Assembly (NCBI GenBank): GCA_037176885.1
Contig: JAWWNJ010000082.1
Span: forward strand, 496,001-560,000
Reading direction: 5' to 3'
From: Favolaschia claudopus
Taxonomy: Eukaryota; Basidiomycota; Agaricomycetes; Agaricales; Mycenaceae
Length of the DNA stretch: 64,000 nucleotides
Positions 22,831 through 35,036 of this stretch are shown here, piece after piece; positions within the stretch are counted from its first letter, which is position 1, and every line of letters starts with the position of its first letter. The position numbers were made by a program, and so were the translations under genes. The notes under the pieces are model-generated. The model was not told where the DNA came from. It did no database searches and was given only the letters and a program-made list of their open reading frames with translations.

Positions 22831-23465
22831 CTTCTGCTGTCGACTCCGCGTCGGTTGCTCTCTTCGACTTCGCGTCGGAGCCCCGGCTAGACTTCGAGTC
22901 AGCTGCCTTCATCGAGAACATATTGTGTTGACTGTGTGTCCCAAATCGGTGCGCTCGCTTTGAAGTAATTGTCGTTCATTTGCCTTAGCACCTGTGTAGT
23001 GCCCCTCTCCGTTTGATTTTGTTCGCCAATTGGTGTGTTATTGTTAATTCTTTTCTTTTCTTATCTGACGCAGTAAATAAGCTCTTTGCTGTCGTCTCTT
23101 CCGAAAATACCGATTCCCACCTCCCTCACCCTTGCTTGACGTTGTACATCGGCAGGCCTGTGGTTTTATACCTCTCGAATCGGTGCTAATTTTTTCACTC
23201 AAACCTCTTTGTATTTGACAAACTACATTTGCAGTTCTGTTCCCTTTTGTCTCCTGCAGTAGCCTTGCTTAGCGTTGTACGTTGGCAGGCTTTTTCTGTG
23301 GACATTGGTGGTCTTGTTTGACGTTTTACGTTGACAACACCATCCGTTGTTGCGGAACATCGCTGCTTCACCTCAATTTGCCGTTGTTCGACGTTGTACG
23401 TCGACACGGAGGCGGCTTTCTCGCTCTCGACTCGACACTTCGAGTTTCTGACTCATTCGATTGCA
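22831..23465 (+). promoter_or_regulatory. CT-rich leader or promoter with repeated GACGTTGTACGT near-palindromes
   Basis: No ORF is supported. Four related 16-17 base motifs occur at 23138-23154, 23271-23287, 23320-23335 and 23390-23406 (core GACGTTGTACGTCGAC). A second motif GACT(C/T)CGCGTCGG or close variant recurs near 22845, 22868, 22890 and 23551. Together with the TATA-like site at 22060 this looks like upstream control or leader sequence for the next gene (inference). Confidence 0.35.
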
Positions 23466-26400
23466 TGCTGGTGAGTTCGTTCATTGGCGGGTCGGGTACT
23501 TGCTTAATTAAACTACGCTCCAGGGCGCGTTCAAGGACGCGCTGAGCCGACTCATTCCGCGTCGGCGTCGGCGCAGTATTTCGTCGACGGGAAGTTCCGA
23601 GGCCGAAGTACCGCCTCAGTATGCGGATTTGCCTATATGTGAGTTGTCTTCTGGATTAGGTTTCGGTGTTATTAAATCATTCATGCACAGTCGATGCCTC
23701 TGAATTGCGCGCAACAGCTGTTCGGTCAGAAGTTAACGGGACAATGGCATACCGGGATACGGAGAGGATCTCGGGGTGTTCGGTCGCGAAAATACACTCT
23801 TTTACGGGCTCAAAGGCTTGATGCGTATTGCAGAGACTTTTGAGAAAACCTATGACGCCGGTCGAGGTACGCTTTGACATATTTCTATATATTGCGTGAC
23901 TAAATTTGCATTATGCAGTGGGAGAGACAATATACTACGGCCGTGACCCTCAATTTTGGAAGCGGACCGCGTTTAAATACAATTGGACCAAACATAGTCG
24001 GCACGAGGCTCGCCCAAAGCCCTCATATGATGGACGTGCGCCAGATACTATCGCACGTCTCACCAAAAAATCAGCGAAGAAGTCCAACAAATCAAAATCA
24101 AACCCCCGTCCTTCCCCAGAGACGGCCTCTGTCGCAGCCGAATTTCAACGTTCATTCCGCTGGTTCAACAATTCGTGCTGGCTCGACTCCTCCCTCACTG
24201 CACTCTTCGCTGCATCCAGCCGTGGTCTCCCAGACATACAGACATCATTTTCCGGTTTGAACTCCGGCCATCTTTTGAGCGGAATGCTAGAAATAATAGT
24301 GAAACATGTGGAGCAGGCGGCAGTTCCCGGATTTGACCGCGGTGGTTGTCAAGTTCTCACTACTTTGCGGGAGAAATATCGACGAAAATTAGTTAAAGGC
24401 GGATTTACACCAGCGCCCGGTGCTGAGGATTCAGTGTTTGTAAGTATCTTATTCTTTGAGGACGGGATCTCAACTCACATATGAATTATTAGGGCTGGTT
24501 GGATCAAATCTTGGCGCGAGAGATTGCACGCAACCCGGATGAATCTACCAAACGTTGTATCTCAGTTTTCCGAGGGTTCTCAGTGCAGGTCAAAAAATGC
24601 TTGGGATGCGAGGCTAGCCCAGTGGAGCACTGGGAGGTGGCTCATCCGTTGTGGCAGAGTGCGTTTCAACTCTCTTCCGACTTGTGCGCCATCTTCAAGG
24701 GCGACATCAGCAAATGGTTCCGCTTCATCTTTGATCCTGCAGAATGGGAGAAGGCTTCGTGTTGGCGGCAGTGGGAGGCGGAGCCATTGTGTAATGGGCC
24801 AGCGCAAGCCAAAGAGTATATTCTTGGCATTCCACTCATTTTGCGCATCCAAGTTGGTGATTCCTTGGATGCGGGGGACACCTGGAAAATACCGGCCACT
24901 CTTCTCCCGCTCGGGTCGAAATTCAGTGGTCCAGCGCGCCGTGTGAGATACAACATTGTTGGCCACGTATACACCGACTACACTCCCAATTTCGGACCCG
25001 GCTCGCACTTCATTGTTCGGTATTTGACGCCAGATGGCAAGATTTTCGATTACGATGGGTTGAAGCATGATGGCCACGCTAAACGAATCCCCGGTGCAAA
25101 GCCCTCTGGTTGGCTCTCAGGACCGTCGGACAAGCTTCATGACGTCCCACGGGGCTACCGACTTCAGTCGCTGGTGTATCACCTTGAAGGCGGTATTCAT
25201 GCGCAAGACTTATTCCGAGATGAACGGCAAAAGCATGCGCCGTGGGGGTTGAAGGTCGATTTAGTGCAGGCTCGCGCGGCGTTGGATGGGCCGTACCTCA
25301 CGCAACTGACCTCACTCGAGCGGCGAGACTGGTCGAGTAGGTCTCGACAAGCTCAAACCGTTGAGTATGCGATGAATCGGCCCACATCCGAGTCTGCACC
25401 ACAGGACAAAGTTACCGATCTTCACCGATACCGGCGGTCTTTCTTCACCGTTTCCGACTCGGATGATGACGATGACGATTTGGACTCTGTGGATAACGCG
25501 ATTTTGGAGGCTGTCAAGGCAAGCACCGCACCAGATGCCCAGCCGACACGGTCGGAGAGTGACGCTTCTGAGCTCAACCCCGTCAACTGTACTTTCTGTG
25601 GCGAGATTTCAAACGGCGACGACACGCGCAAAAAACGACAATGTTCGAGGTGCGAGTTCTGGTCGCATGCCTCCTGTATTTCGGAGCAGAGTGGCGAGGA
25701 CGGCGAGCAACACGGCATTTTCACTTGCCTGATATGTCAACCAAGAGAGGCGGCTCAACTGTATGCAAATAATTTTGTCTACACTCTATTTCTTGTGACC
25801 TGTTGTTTAGATTTCGGTCCAAGGAGGTTGTCCTTCTTCCAGACCCACGAGCGGAAGGAAATTGGAGAGATGAAAGCGTGTTATGGTACCCAGCTCAATT
25901 TACGAAGCACCGACCTTCCGCGCAGAGACCGGCTCGAGAATTTGAATTTCGATACCTCCATTGCATTGGGTGGCCACTCGGTGAAGGAGAACTCGGACCT
26001 CCTTCTCGGGTAATACACCGGGATCGCAGTTTTGTGGACGCAATTTTGAAAGCCAAGCTTGCCCCTGAACAGGTAAGATTCAACTTAACGATGAGTGCAG
26101 TCCGCTGAGGTATCACTTTACAGCTCGGGAAAATCCGTATCCCTGCTTTCAACTCGGACAGTTTTACCGATGACCACGCTCTCATCAAAATCTTCGACGC
26201 AGCTCTTCCTACTTTAGTCCATATCTTGGTCACCTTCCCTTCCGATCATCCTGTCATTGATTCGTACAATCAATACTTCATGGACAGGCCAGAAAATCAT
26301 CGAGATGACCAGGAAATAATTAGTCTATGGCTTCCCGGGGGGCCGCATAACCCTAACGAAGAGCTGTCGGCTTTGATGATACGGCCAACGGAAGAATTAC

Positions 26401-26924
26401 AGACGCGTCGCCCTGCCTCTGTCTCGAATGAGGAGTGGAACCGTCGGGTTTTAGGCGTTGGAAGAACATTACTGCAGCTGTTGGCAATTCAGCACGAGCT
26501 GGGAGAGCCCCTCGACCTGAACGGTGACCTGTTCCTTGATCTGGTTGAGGAAAATGTCAACCAACTGCCCTCTGAATTTGTCCGTGGACAACGCGCAATG
26601 ATTCTGGCTATAAATCTTCAGGTCTTGCGTCACAGAAAATTCTGGGACTCGGAGCAGTTTTACGGGCATGTTCAAGAATTCAACGAACTCCACACAACAT
26701 TAGATCCCGCATATCGACCGTCCACCTATCTTCGTCTTAACCCTCGAAAACGGAGGCATCCTGTGATTTCCATCCAGATGCATTCACGACCGCAGATTCG
26801 CCGAAGGGATGAAGATGAAGATGAAGAATATGTCGAAGAGTTACCCCCAACAAAGCGGCAGGCCACCACCCGCACACTGCGACCTCGAGGGAAACACTAT
26901 GGGGAGGAAACCCACTCAGCATAA
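23466..26924 (+). CDS. ubiquitin-hydrolase-like (USP) protein with PHD finger
   Basis: The confident part starts in the exon at about 23929. FRWFNNSCWLDSSLTALFAA is a USP/UCH cysteine box (Cys codon 24176-24178). After an intron, GPGSHFIVRYLTPDGKIFDYDGL supplies the matching His box (about 25005). Asp/Ser-rich sequence follows, then a PHD finger (CTFCGE...CSRCEFWSHASC...CLIC, 25590-25740). After another intron comes EVVLLPDP...VLWYPAQF...FEFRYLHCIGWP, perhaps a Tudor/PWWP-like barrel, and then a helical C-terminus. Known: USPs remove ubiquitin, and PHD fingers read histone tails; a nuclear chromatin role is inference. Upstream exons are uncertain. An ATG at 23466 with a 59-base intron gives MLGAFKDALSRLIPRRRRR, but no single splice path connects it cleanly to the USP exon, so a frameshift may exist at 23690-23880. 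The last eight codons and the stop lie inside the adjacent transposon end. Confidence 0.62.
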
Positions 26925-27165
26925 GTGGGTAGACCCACTCGGGTTGAGTGGGTGAAGTACTCGTATGGAGTGGGTACCCCCTCGACTGGAGTGGGTGACC
27001 CACTTGCCCTGAGTAGGGATACCTACTCACGTCAAGTGGATTTTGGCAATTCCTTCACTCCTATGGAGTGGGTCACCCACTTGTGCTGAGTCGGTTTACC
27101 CACTTGACGGGCATGTGTCAAGCTACTTGGGCTGAGTAGGTTTTCACTCTAGTTAAGTAGGTTCG
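26903..27165. repeat. left subterminal repeat array (ACCCACTC / GAGTGGGT)
   Basis: About ten occurrences of an 8-base word ACCCACTC or ACCCACTT and its complement GAGTGGGT or GAGTAGGT, in alternating orientation with 4-10 base spacers. Many form small inverted repeats. Confidence 0.8.
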
Positions 27166-29718
27166 AATAATCAATTATACCTACACATATACATGCATAT
27201 ACTTCCTATACACACCCGTGTTAACCCTGCCTTTAATCGAGGGCCACAGAGGCACGCTGGATCAAACAGAAAGTCGTCAATAGATAAGTTTTTAAGATAA
27301 GATGAAGTCGAAGTCGAAAACTCACCGGTGTCCTTCTCGCAGAATCGTTCAGATCGTGAGCGTGGCGTGAACAGGGACAGTGTAACAGCGCCACATTATA
27401 AAATTGAATCGTCAGAACGCGTTCCCGCAGCGAAAAAATCAGACGTACTAGTTGAACCAGATCAAGCTTACTGCACTTCAAGTCCTGCGAAGAATGAGAC
27501 AGTAAAGTTCGCGTCGAAGTGAAGTGAGACACTTACAGCACGGTTCTGAGAGACGGTCTCAAGAACACGGGGAGACGTCAGCGCATAAATCAGCAAATCA
27601 GCGTACCTGTGCGAAGTTTGTGACTTTAGGCCGCCGTGTTCAATTTCTAGGTGATTTTCAGTGTTCGCAGGCATATTAGAGAACACAAACCAGAATCGCG
27701 CGTTGCGCGTACAACCGATTCGAGTCAATTTCGGACGTTGACCGCAGCGTAAATTCACCACAGTCCCCTGACCGAACGGACACAGTCAGAGGCAGAGTCA
27801 ACCACTGGCACAAAACGAAAGACTCACGTAAAATTGATGAGGGGTGAGGCGATGAATCACGCGCCTACGATACGTGTCTGCGAATCAAATTATCCAAGTC
27901 AGTGAGCGATGTGGTCCCTTGAGTAGAATTGGACTTACAAAAAGGTACAGCGTAATTGAGTTGAGGTAATTGCGACAGTTCGACTCGGGTCGGTGCTGGT
28001 CGGTCAAAATTTCAGGATTACGGAAGAGGGAACGTACTCGCTCGATCCGAATGCAAATACTTATAATCTTGCCGCGACAAGATTAACCTGAAGCGTGTCG
28101 ATATTGAAAATGATCAATACTCAGCTGAAAGGTGAGACAGATGCTCACCGTGTTAGTGCGCACTGTGTAGGGCAAATCCTGTCACATCATCAAGTTTCAA
28201 ACAAAACATGACACTACCGTTCGAAGCCTTGAAGTACAGATCTAGGTTTGGGCAGATCCTTCGACCTGCACAACATTTTTATGCCGCAAATAGGGAATTA
28301 AAATAGGAAATCATACGGGTACACCTCGAAAGCGGCTATGTCGCGTCTATTCGAAGGCTCTGTGAACATATGAACGTGGTTAATTGTGCATTGGAACAAC
28401 TCACCTCCGTCCAAACCCCAGCCGCAAAGACATTTCTTCTATCCGCAACATCAGTGTAGCACAAAAGTGACAGAAAAACAAAGTCAACTCACCTCGACAT
28501 AGCGCGAGAGCCGCAATGCGAACCCTCGTTGACCTCGTTGAACACCCGACGATGGAGTCTATGAAAAAGACGATGACGAACCCTTATTATGTTTGACCAG
28601 TCTATGAACGTGGCAACACCTAGAAAACCAGAAGGGCATATGATTTACAACCGAATAGTAAGCAATTTGAGGCCGAAATGCTCACCAGGTCGACGAAAAT
28701 GCAATTCCACCCTTGTGCGAATTGACGCTCTCGCCCGATTCAAGCTCGGCACTCAACGGACTGTGGCTCGAAGTGGGTCGACTTGGAAGCTCCTGATAAG
28801 GTAAAAAACCCGTCAACACCGCTGAGGAAATGGTACGAACGAGGCAAGGAAATCAAGTGGGACGTACCTGTATATTGCAGCAAAGGGGAGGAAGCAAAAG
28901 GCTTGTTGATAAGACACAGGGGTCAGACAGAAGCAATCTGCAGACAAATTTTAATTAGTTCAGACATAACGGTGCATAAAGACCGAAGTGGAGTGCCGAA
29001 GTAGCAGAGAAATTCGCCGAGAGGCGACGACGACAAGCGCATAGGGCCTACGGTAAGGCCCAGCGTGCTCCGCCGTCGACTTCCAACGAAATGGGACGTA
29101 GATTTGTCAGGGGGATGGGGAGAGACGGGAGAAAGAACTCAAAAGGCAAAGAAAGTGAAAGTGCGGCTCACCATGTTGGTTAGCACATCTCCAATCCCAT
29201 AGACTGCTCCGGTCAACATCACAGTAGAGCGAAAACGCCATCTAATGAAGTGATTGCGTTAGCGCGCGTAACCAAAGAAGAAGCGGAACCCCGCGCACAT
29301 TCGTCGCCATCAGAGCTCGTCGCCGGTGCATCGGGGAATGGTAGTGGGGAGGTCGAGGAGATGGCAGGTGCGCGGGCGGAGATTGACTGGAAAAGAGGCG
29401 GGGAGATGGGAGACGTCTTGTCAGCACTGAGTCGTATGACGGGCAGATGGCGCTGAAGGGAGGTGAGTGAGAGAGATGAGAGGGAGGGAGAGAAGAAACA
29501 CGCACCTTCGGTGGGATATGAGATTCTTCTGAAGTGCAAAGCACGCCAGAAGTCATTTCTGTGGATAAATTCGCGTCAGTCATCGACGTTCTTCTTGCAA
29601 AGCTCGAAGGAACGGCGCACGGTCATACCATGTCCCTCGTGCGAGTTGAAGAGAGACGGGAGGAGATAATTGGCAAGCCTGAGAGAGGTAAAAGAGGTAT
29701 CATAGTCGCCAGAGCAAT

Positions 29719-29985
29719 CACAGAAGGAAACTGAACGCGTCTAACGCGTGTAATGCGTCGATGTTGGTGGGAGACGTAATCAGCCTCAGAGGGCACTATT
29801 TGAGCATAATCCAGGCTGTTCGGTAGCGTAGAGCGTGTCACTAGCCCTTGGTGGTTGTCCTATATTGTATCCAAGCGCGTGGAGGCACGGGACGGCGCGG
29901 GGCGAGCCAGAAGATGAAGGATAAGGAAAAGGAGCGATGTGTTACATGTCACACAGTAACACATCACATGATTGACGCGTCGCGT
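29719..29985. promoter_or_regulatory. ACGCGT (MCB-like) motif cluster
   Basis: ACGCGT words occur near 29734, 29743 and 29975, plus an ATGCGTC near 29754. A comparable cluster sits at the right end of the 10.5 kb repeat unit (48244-48350). Known: ACGCGT is the MBF/MCB cell-cycle box in ascomycete yeasts. Function here is speculative. Confidence 0.25.
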
Positions 29986-30465
29986 TTTCGCTAAGTCCGA
30001 AAGTCGCGTTTCGAACGACTCGGCCGAAAATGCTCAAAAATTCGAATAAATTTCAAAATTATTTGTCCGCCAGGCCAATGGGTCAATCACGTCTGCGACA
30101 AGTAATTATACACTGTAGAGTATCTCACAACTCGGGCTCGCTCGAAGTTAGCGGTCAAATCTCAAGAACATGAGGTTAGAACAAATCAAAACGGTGGACG
30201 CGAAGCCAGCGGCAAACCACACTCAAACTGTGAGCTAGGCCTTGTACCATTCATAACAGAGTCATACTTGGAAGCAACCAGTGTCATACATGAGCAAGCC
30301 GTTCAATGTTAAGGGAAGCTTCCGAGTGCGATCCTTGATTGCTGTTCCGGCGTTGCGGCAACCCATCTTGCCGATAAGGCTCATCACTTGCCACAGGCAT
30401 GCCCGGATCGTGCCGAATAGACCGGCATCAGCTGGAAGGCCATGCCGGTCAGTTTTCGGATACCT

Positions 30466-30606
30466 ACTCATGGTGAGTGGATTTGTGCCGAGTGGGTTCG
30501 GCATACTCAGATTGAGTAGGTGAAAACCTACTCAGACGCGGACCTACTCAGGCTGAGTGGGGAATTCTCGGTGTGAGTGGGTCCCCACTCAGGCCGAGTG
30601 GGTTTT
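30466..30606. repeat. right subterminal repeat array (same motif)
   Basis: At least seven copies of CCTACTCA/CCCACTCA and GAGTAGGT/GAGTGGGT, the same word family as at 26903-27165. Shared words at both ends of a 3.7 kb interval support one element. Confidence 0.78.
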
Positions 30607-30618
30607 CTTCCCACAGTG

Positions 30619-31127
30619 CTTTCGAAAGAGTCACAGACTCAGAAGAAAGTTGTGCCTGGAAAGGTAGTGCAGTCCGGTCGTAATTGGGATATTGTAGAGA
30701 TAGATGAGGAGGAATGAATCGGGAATTTCTTAGTCTCAAGTTTGTATCAGTATTACGAATCAGAAATTCATTCATTCATCTTTCAATTTAATGACTTACT
30801 GTCACTTACATCAGAACTAAGCCTCAGCTTGAATCTAGCATGGACAGATGACGGCGGTATTACTGTAGTAGCAAGTAAGTCAAAAGTAAGTAGTACATAT
30901 TTTATCAATCAAACTTGAGTTGTTATATTCCGCTCCAGTGGGCGGCGGTGCGTTGGCGGCAGCGTGCGGTAGTCGTGTGCAGGGACGCGGCATGTTCAAA
31001 AAGTGACGCGGCAGTCCCGAGCTCGGCTGCGGCGGTCACAATGCGTTACGCGGCGCTGACGCGGCGCGTTTGCGGTAGCCGCGGCGATTTCACCTAGCCC
31101 GCCCCATAGCCCCCAACGCTTCTTATC
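30619..31127. other. gap between CACTA-like element and laccase remnant
   Basis: No gene is supported. 30930-31100 is GC-rich with repeated GACGCGGC/GCGGCG words. The laccase 5' exons that should lie here (including the HWHG copper-ligand motif) are absent. Confidence 0.4.
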
Positions 31128-31478
31128 GTGAGTGGTCTACGGCTTCGAAAATGCTTCCCTGGCTCAAGCCCGATGATAGAGTATAATTTCGGTCTGGGCG
31201 ATCAAACGGGAACCTACTGGTATCACAGCCATTTATCCACACAATATGTAGATGGCGAGAGAGGCACCCTCGTCATATGTGAGCTTCCGGATACACGACA
31301 TAGCATCCGCAAACTGACTTACAACAGATGGTTTGTCTCCTCAATCGTTTCTAGTAAAAAAGACACTCATTGGACACTCACCTCCGTCGTTCAGACCCCA
31401 ATGATCCCCAGAAAAGTCTTTGGGATATCGACGATGCATCAACAATCATCACACTCGCGGATTGGTATGTTCAAGATA

Positions 31479-32999
31479 ATGCGCCAGTGCTGCATCAATT
31501 TGCTGACCGTCGATGCAGGTACCACACTCCCGCCGAACAATTGATGGCGCAATTCAGGCAGGATGGGCACGAACCTGTGCCCGCCTCAGGTCTTTTCAAC
31601 GGAGTCGGCGTATGTCATAATGTCTTCTCAATATTCAGGATCTGAATTACTGGTCATTTCTCAGAGATACAAAGGAGGGCCTGCAATCCCATGGGCAGTC
31701 GTGAATGTTGTTGCGGGGAAGCGGTGAGCCATCTTTTTTTGCGTCTGAGAATCAGTTTTCTGACACCTCGAAAATAGATACCGGTTCGTCCTAATCTGTC
31801 CCCCGTTTCTCGTTTTTAAACAGTGACATGGGCGACTAGTTTCCGCATTATCAATATTTCCGCCTTCGCCGCTTATACCTTTTCGGTCGATAATCATGTC
31901 TTCGATGTCATTGAGACCGATGGGATTGCCACAGTCCCTCTGACCGTCAGTAGCTTTGAGATTCACGCAGGTCCGCGCTTTTCCATGTTGTTTTGGTGTG
32001 TCTCATTGGAATTTTAGCGCAGCGATATAGTATCGTGGTAAGCCGCCCTCTTCAGCTCGATGCAAGAGACATGAAGCAAGTTCATGATACAGCTTACTGC
32101 CAATCAACCCGTGAATAATTACTGGATGCGTGCGCCTATGGTGAGTGTTCCGCATTTTTTATTTAACAAGCAATTGACTGTCTATCGTAGACTGTAGCTG
32201 GATCAAGTTCAATTCGTCAGTATTCTTCACATACTCAGAATACTGTGGCTCACCTCGAATGCAGTGGACAAGGAGAATGTCAAGGGCATCTTGCGCTATG
32301 CTGGAGCCCCTGCTAAAGATCCTTCCACATCCGCCACCATTTCTCCGGTTGCCTTGGACGGCGGTGGAAATGCGGGCATGCTTCAGGAGTTCCAGCTTGC
32401 AGTAAGTGATGCATCATGATGAAGCTCTTGTGTTACTGTCCTGACCTTCTCCGAGACCCTCATCACTCCTGGAGCACCTGGGGGTTCTGCGCCGGCTGAC
32501 CACGTTATTGATCTTGACTTCGACGCAGTCAGTCTATTTTCCCTGCGACTTGTCTTAACGATCTGACATAAAACTCAATGAGGCTGGGAATGGCGTAAGT
32601 TATAAATTGTTTTGCCTGGCTTTGTTCGTTCCCAAATTAGTCAAAATAGATCTGGGAAATCAACGGCATCGTTTATACCCCTCCTGACCTCCCAACCCTC
32701 CTCAAAATTATTAACGGCGCCACTGTTGCTTCTGATTTTACTGTTTCCGAGCACACTTTTATCCTGCAGCAGAACGAGGTTGTGGAATTACGTATTCACG
32801 GTTCCGATCACGGTAAATATGTCGCCATCATTTGGCCGTTTACAGCCCGTTTATTTTATTTTTCTGGCATCACTCACCCCTTCCACCTTCAGTAAGTAGT
32901 CGGGAACCCTCCGCTGCACTATCTCATTGAATGTACCACAGCGGGCATGCCTTCGACGTTGTGCAAAGTGCATCGGGTCCGGTGAATTACAAGAATCCG
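31479..32999 (+). repeat. laccase internal duplication, copy A
   Basis: Starts at ATGCGCCAGTGCTGC and ends at AAGAATCCG. It is matched at constant offset 1,697 by copy B with no difference noticed over 1,521 bases. Copy A is contiguous with the 5' laccase exons. Confidence 0.93.
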
Positions 33000-33175
33000 C
33001 GAGTGGCCCGTGCCGAAGGCAGGGAGCTAAAGCTCGTCGGGGCTGCCGCCCCAAACCCCGCAGTGAATTGCTTGCCAGACGGGCGCGCGTCGGCGTGAGG
33101 AGAGCGTGGGTAAATCCACGTGCTGCGCACGTGGTTTCCTGTCAAAGGCTGTGCCGTGCTCTTTTAAAGTATAGG
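33000..33175. other. 176-base filler between the laccase duplicates
   Basis: GC-rich sequence unrelated to laccase. It includes GTCGGGGCTGCCGCCCCAAA and a palindrome CCACGTGCTGCGCACGTGG (33117-33135). It breaks the gene directly after the NYKNP codons. Confidence 0.7.
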
Positions 33176-34696
33176 ATGCGCCAGTGCTGCATCAATTTGC
33201 TGACCGTCGATGCAGGTACCACACTCCCGCCGAACAATTGATGGCGCAATTCAGGCAGGATGGGCACGAACCTGTGCCCGCCTCAGGTCTTTTCAACGGA
33301 GTCGGCGTATGTCATAATGTCTTCTCAATATTCAGGATCTGAATTACTGGTCATTTCTCAGAGATACAAAGGAGGGCCTGCAATCCCATGGGCAGTCGTG
33401 AATGTTGTTGCGGGGAAGCGGTGAGCCATCTTTTTTTGCGTCTGAGAATCAGTTTTCTGACACCTCGAAAATAGATACCGGTTCGTCCTAATCTGTCCCC
33501 CGTTTCTCGTTTTTAAACAGTGACATGGGCGACTAGTTTCCGCATTATCAATATTTCCGCCTTCGCCGCTTATACCTTTTCGGTCGATAATCATGTCTTC
33601 GATGTCATTGAGACCGATGGGATTGCCACAGTCCCTCTGACCGTCAGTAGCTTTGAGATTCACGCAGGTCCGCGCTTTTCCATGTTGTTTTGGTGTGTCT
33701 CATTGGAATTTTAGCGCAGCGATATAGTATCGTGGTAAGCCGCCCTCTTCAGCTCGATGCAAGAGACATGAAGCAAGTTCATGATACAGCTTACTGCCAA
33801 TCAACCCGTGAATAATTACTGGATGCGTGCGCCTATGGTGAGTGTTCCGCATTTTTTATTTAACAAGCAATTGACTGTCTATCGTAGACTGTAGCTGGAT
33901 CAAGTTCAATTCGTCAGTATTCTTCACATACTCAGAATACTGTGGCTCACCTCGAATGCAGTGGACAAGGAGAATGTCAAGGGCATCTTGCGCTATGCTG
34001 GAGCCCCTGCTAAAGATCCTTCCACATCCGCCACCATTTCTCCGGTTGCCTTGGACGGCGGTGGAAATGCGGGCATGCTTCAGGAGTTCCAGCTTGCAGT
34101 AAGTGATGCATCATGATGAAGCTCTTGTGTTACTGTCCTGACCTTCTCCGAGACCCTCATCACTCCTGGAGCACCTGGGGGTTCTGCGCCGGCTGACCAC
34201 GTTATTGATCTTGACTTCGACGCAGTCAGTCTATTTTCCCTGCGACTTGTCTTAACGATCTGACATAAAACTCAATGAGGCTGGGAATGGCGTAAGTTAT
34301 AAATTGTTTTGCCTGGCTTTGTTCGTTCCCAAATTAGTCAAAATAGATCTGGGAAATCAACGGCATCGTTTATACCCCTCCTGACCTCCCAACCCTCCTC
34401 AAAATTATTAACGGCGCCACTGTTGCTTCTGATTTTACTGTTTCCGAGCACACTTTTATCCTGCAGCAGAACGAGGTTGTGGAATTACGTATTCACGGTT
34501 CCGATCACGGTAAATATGTCGCCATCATTTGGCCGTTTACAGCCCGTTTATTTTATTTTTCTGGCATCACTCACCCCTTCCACCTTCAGTAAGTAGTCGG
34601 GAACCCTCCGCTGCACTATCTCATTGAATGTACCACAGCGGGCATGCCTTCGACGTTGTGCAAAGTGCATCGGGTCCGGTGAATTACAAGAATCCG
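33176..34696 (+). repeat. laccase internal duplication, copy B
   Basis: Identical in all inspected blocks to copy A. It continues properly into the 3' laccase exons: donor AATCC|GTCAGT, acceptor CTCTAG|ACCTCGTCGG, giving NPPRRDVV. This makes B the copy joined to the true 3' end. Confidence 0.93.
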
Positions 34697-35036
34697 TCAG
34701 TTTTTTCCATCTCAAATACTTCTGGTTGATTGATAGCGCTCTAGACCTCGTCGGGACGTTGTCGCAGTTGAGCAAGGAGGCGTAATCATTCGTTTCAGAG
34801 GTAGCCGTCTCGCAAAACGTAATTTGTTCTCGCATCTTCACCACGACATCAGCTGACAACCCGGGACCTTGGTTCTTGCATTGGTATGTTTCCCCCTTCT
34901 TCCTGAGCTCTCATACTGACTAGATCTCCTCCAGTCATATCGACTTCCACCTCGAGTGCGCTTTCCCACGCATTTTTTTCTCTGTTCGAAGTCTAATAAG
35001 ACTTCAGGGCCGGGCTGGCAGTTGTATTCGCCGAAG

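Larger units (their letters stand above)
26895..30618. mobile_element. candidate non-autonomous CACTA-like element
   Basis: The two ends form an imperfect inverted repeat of about 36 bases. Left begins CACTATGGGGAGGAAACCCA; right, read inward, begins CACTGTGGGAAGAAAACCCA. Nearly all mismatches are A/G transitions. Both ends carry arrays of ACCCACTC...GAGTGGGT units. Termini starting CACT(A/G) and subterminal repeat arrays are features of CACTA elements. I see no transposase inside, and the flanking 2-3 bases (AAA left, CTT right) do not form a target duplication, so the exact ends or the class may be wrong. The interior (27240-30250) is purine-rich on the plus strand with many minus-strand donor-like CTCACC/CTTAC signals but no protein I recognise. 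Confidence 0.55.

Noticed and set aside
25740..26013. Read-through C-terminus of the PHD exon ending in KENSDLLLG
   Set aside because: A GTATGC...TTTAG intron at about 25759-25810 moves the frame into FRSKEVVLLPDP, which continues through further exons to 26924.
31661..33663. Identical 101-residue minus-strand ORFs at 31661-31966 and 33358-33663
   Set aside because: They are antisense shadows of laccase exons in the two duplicate copies.
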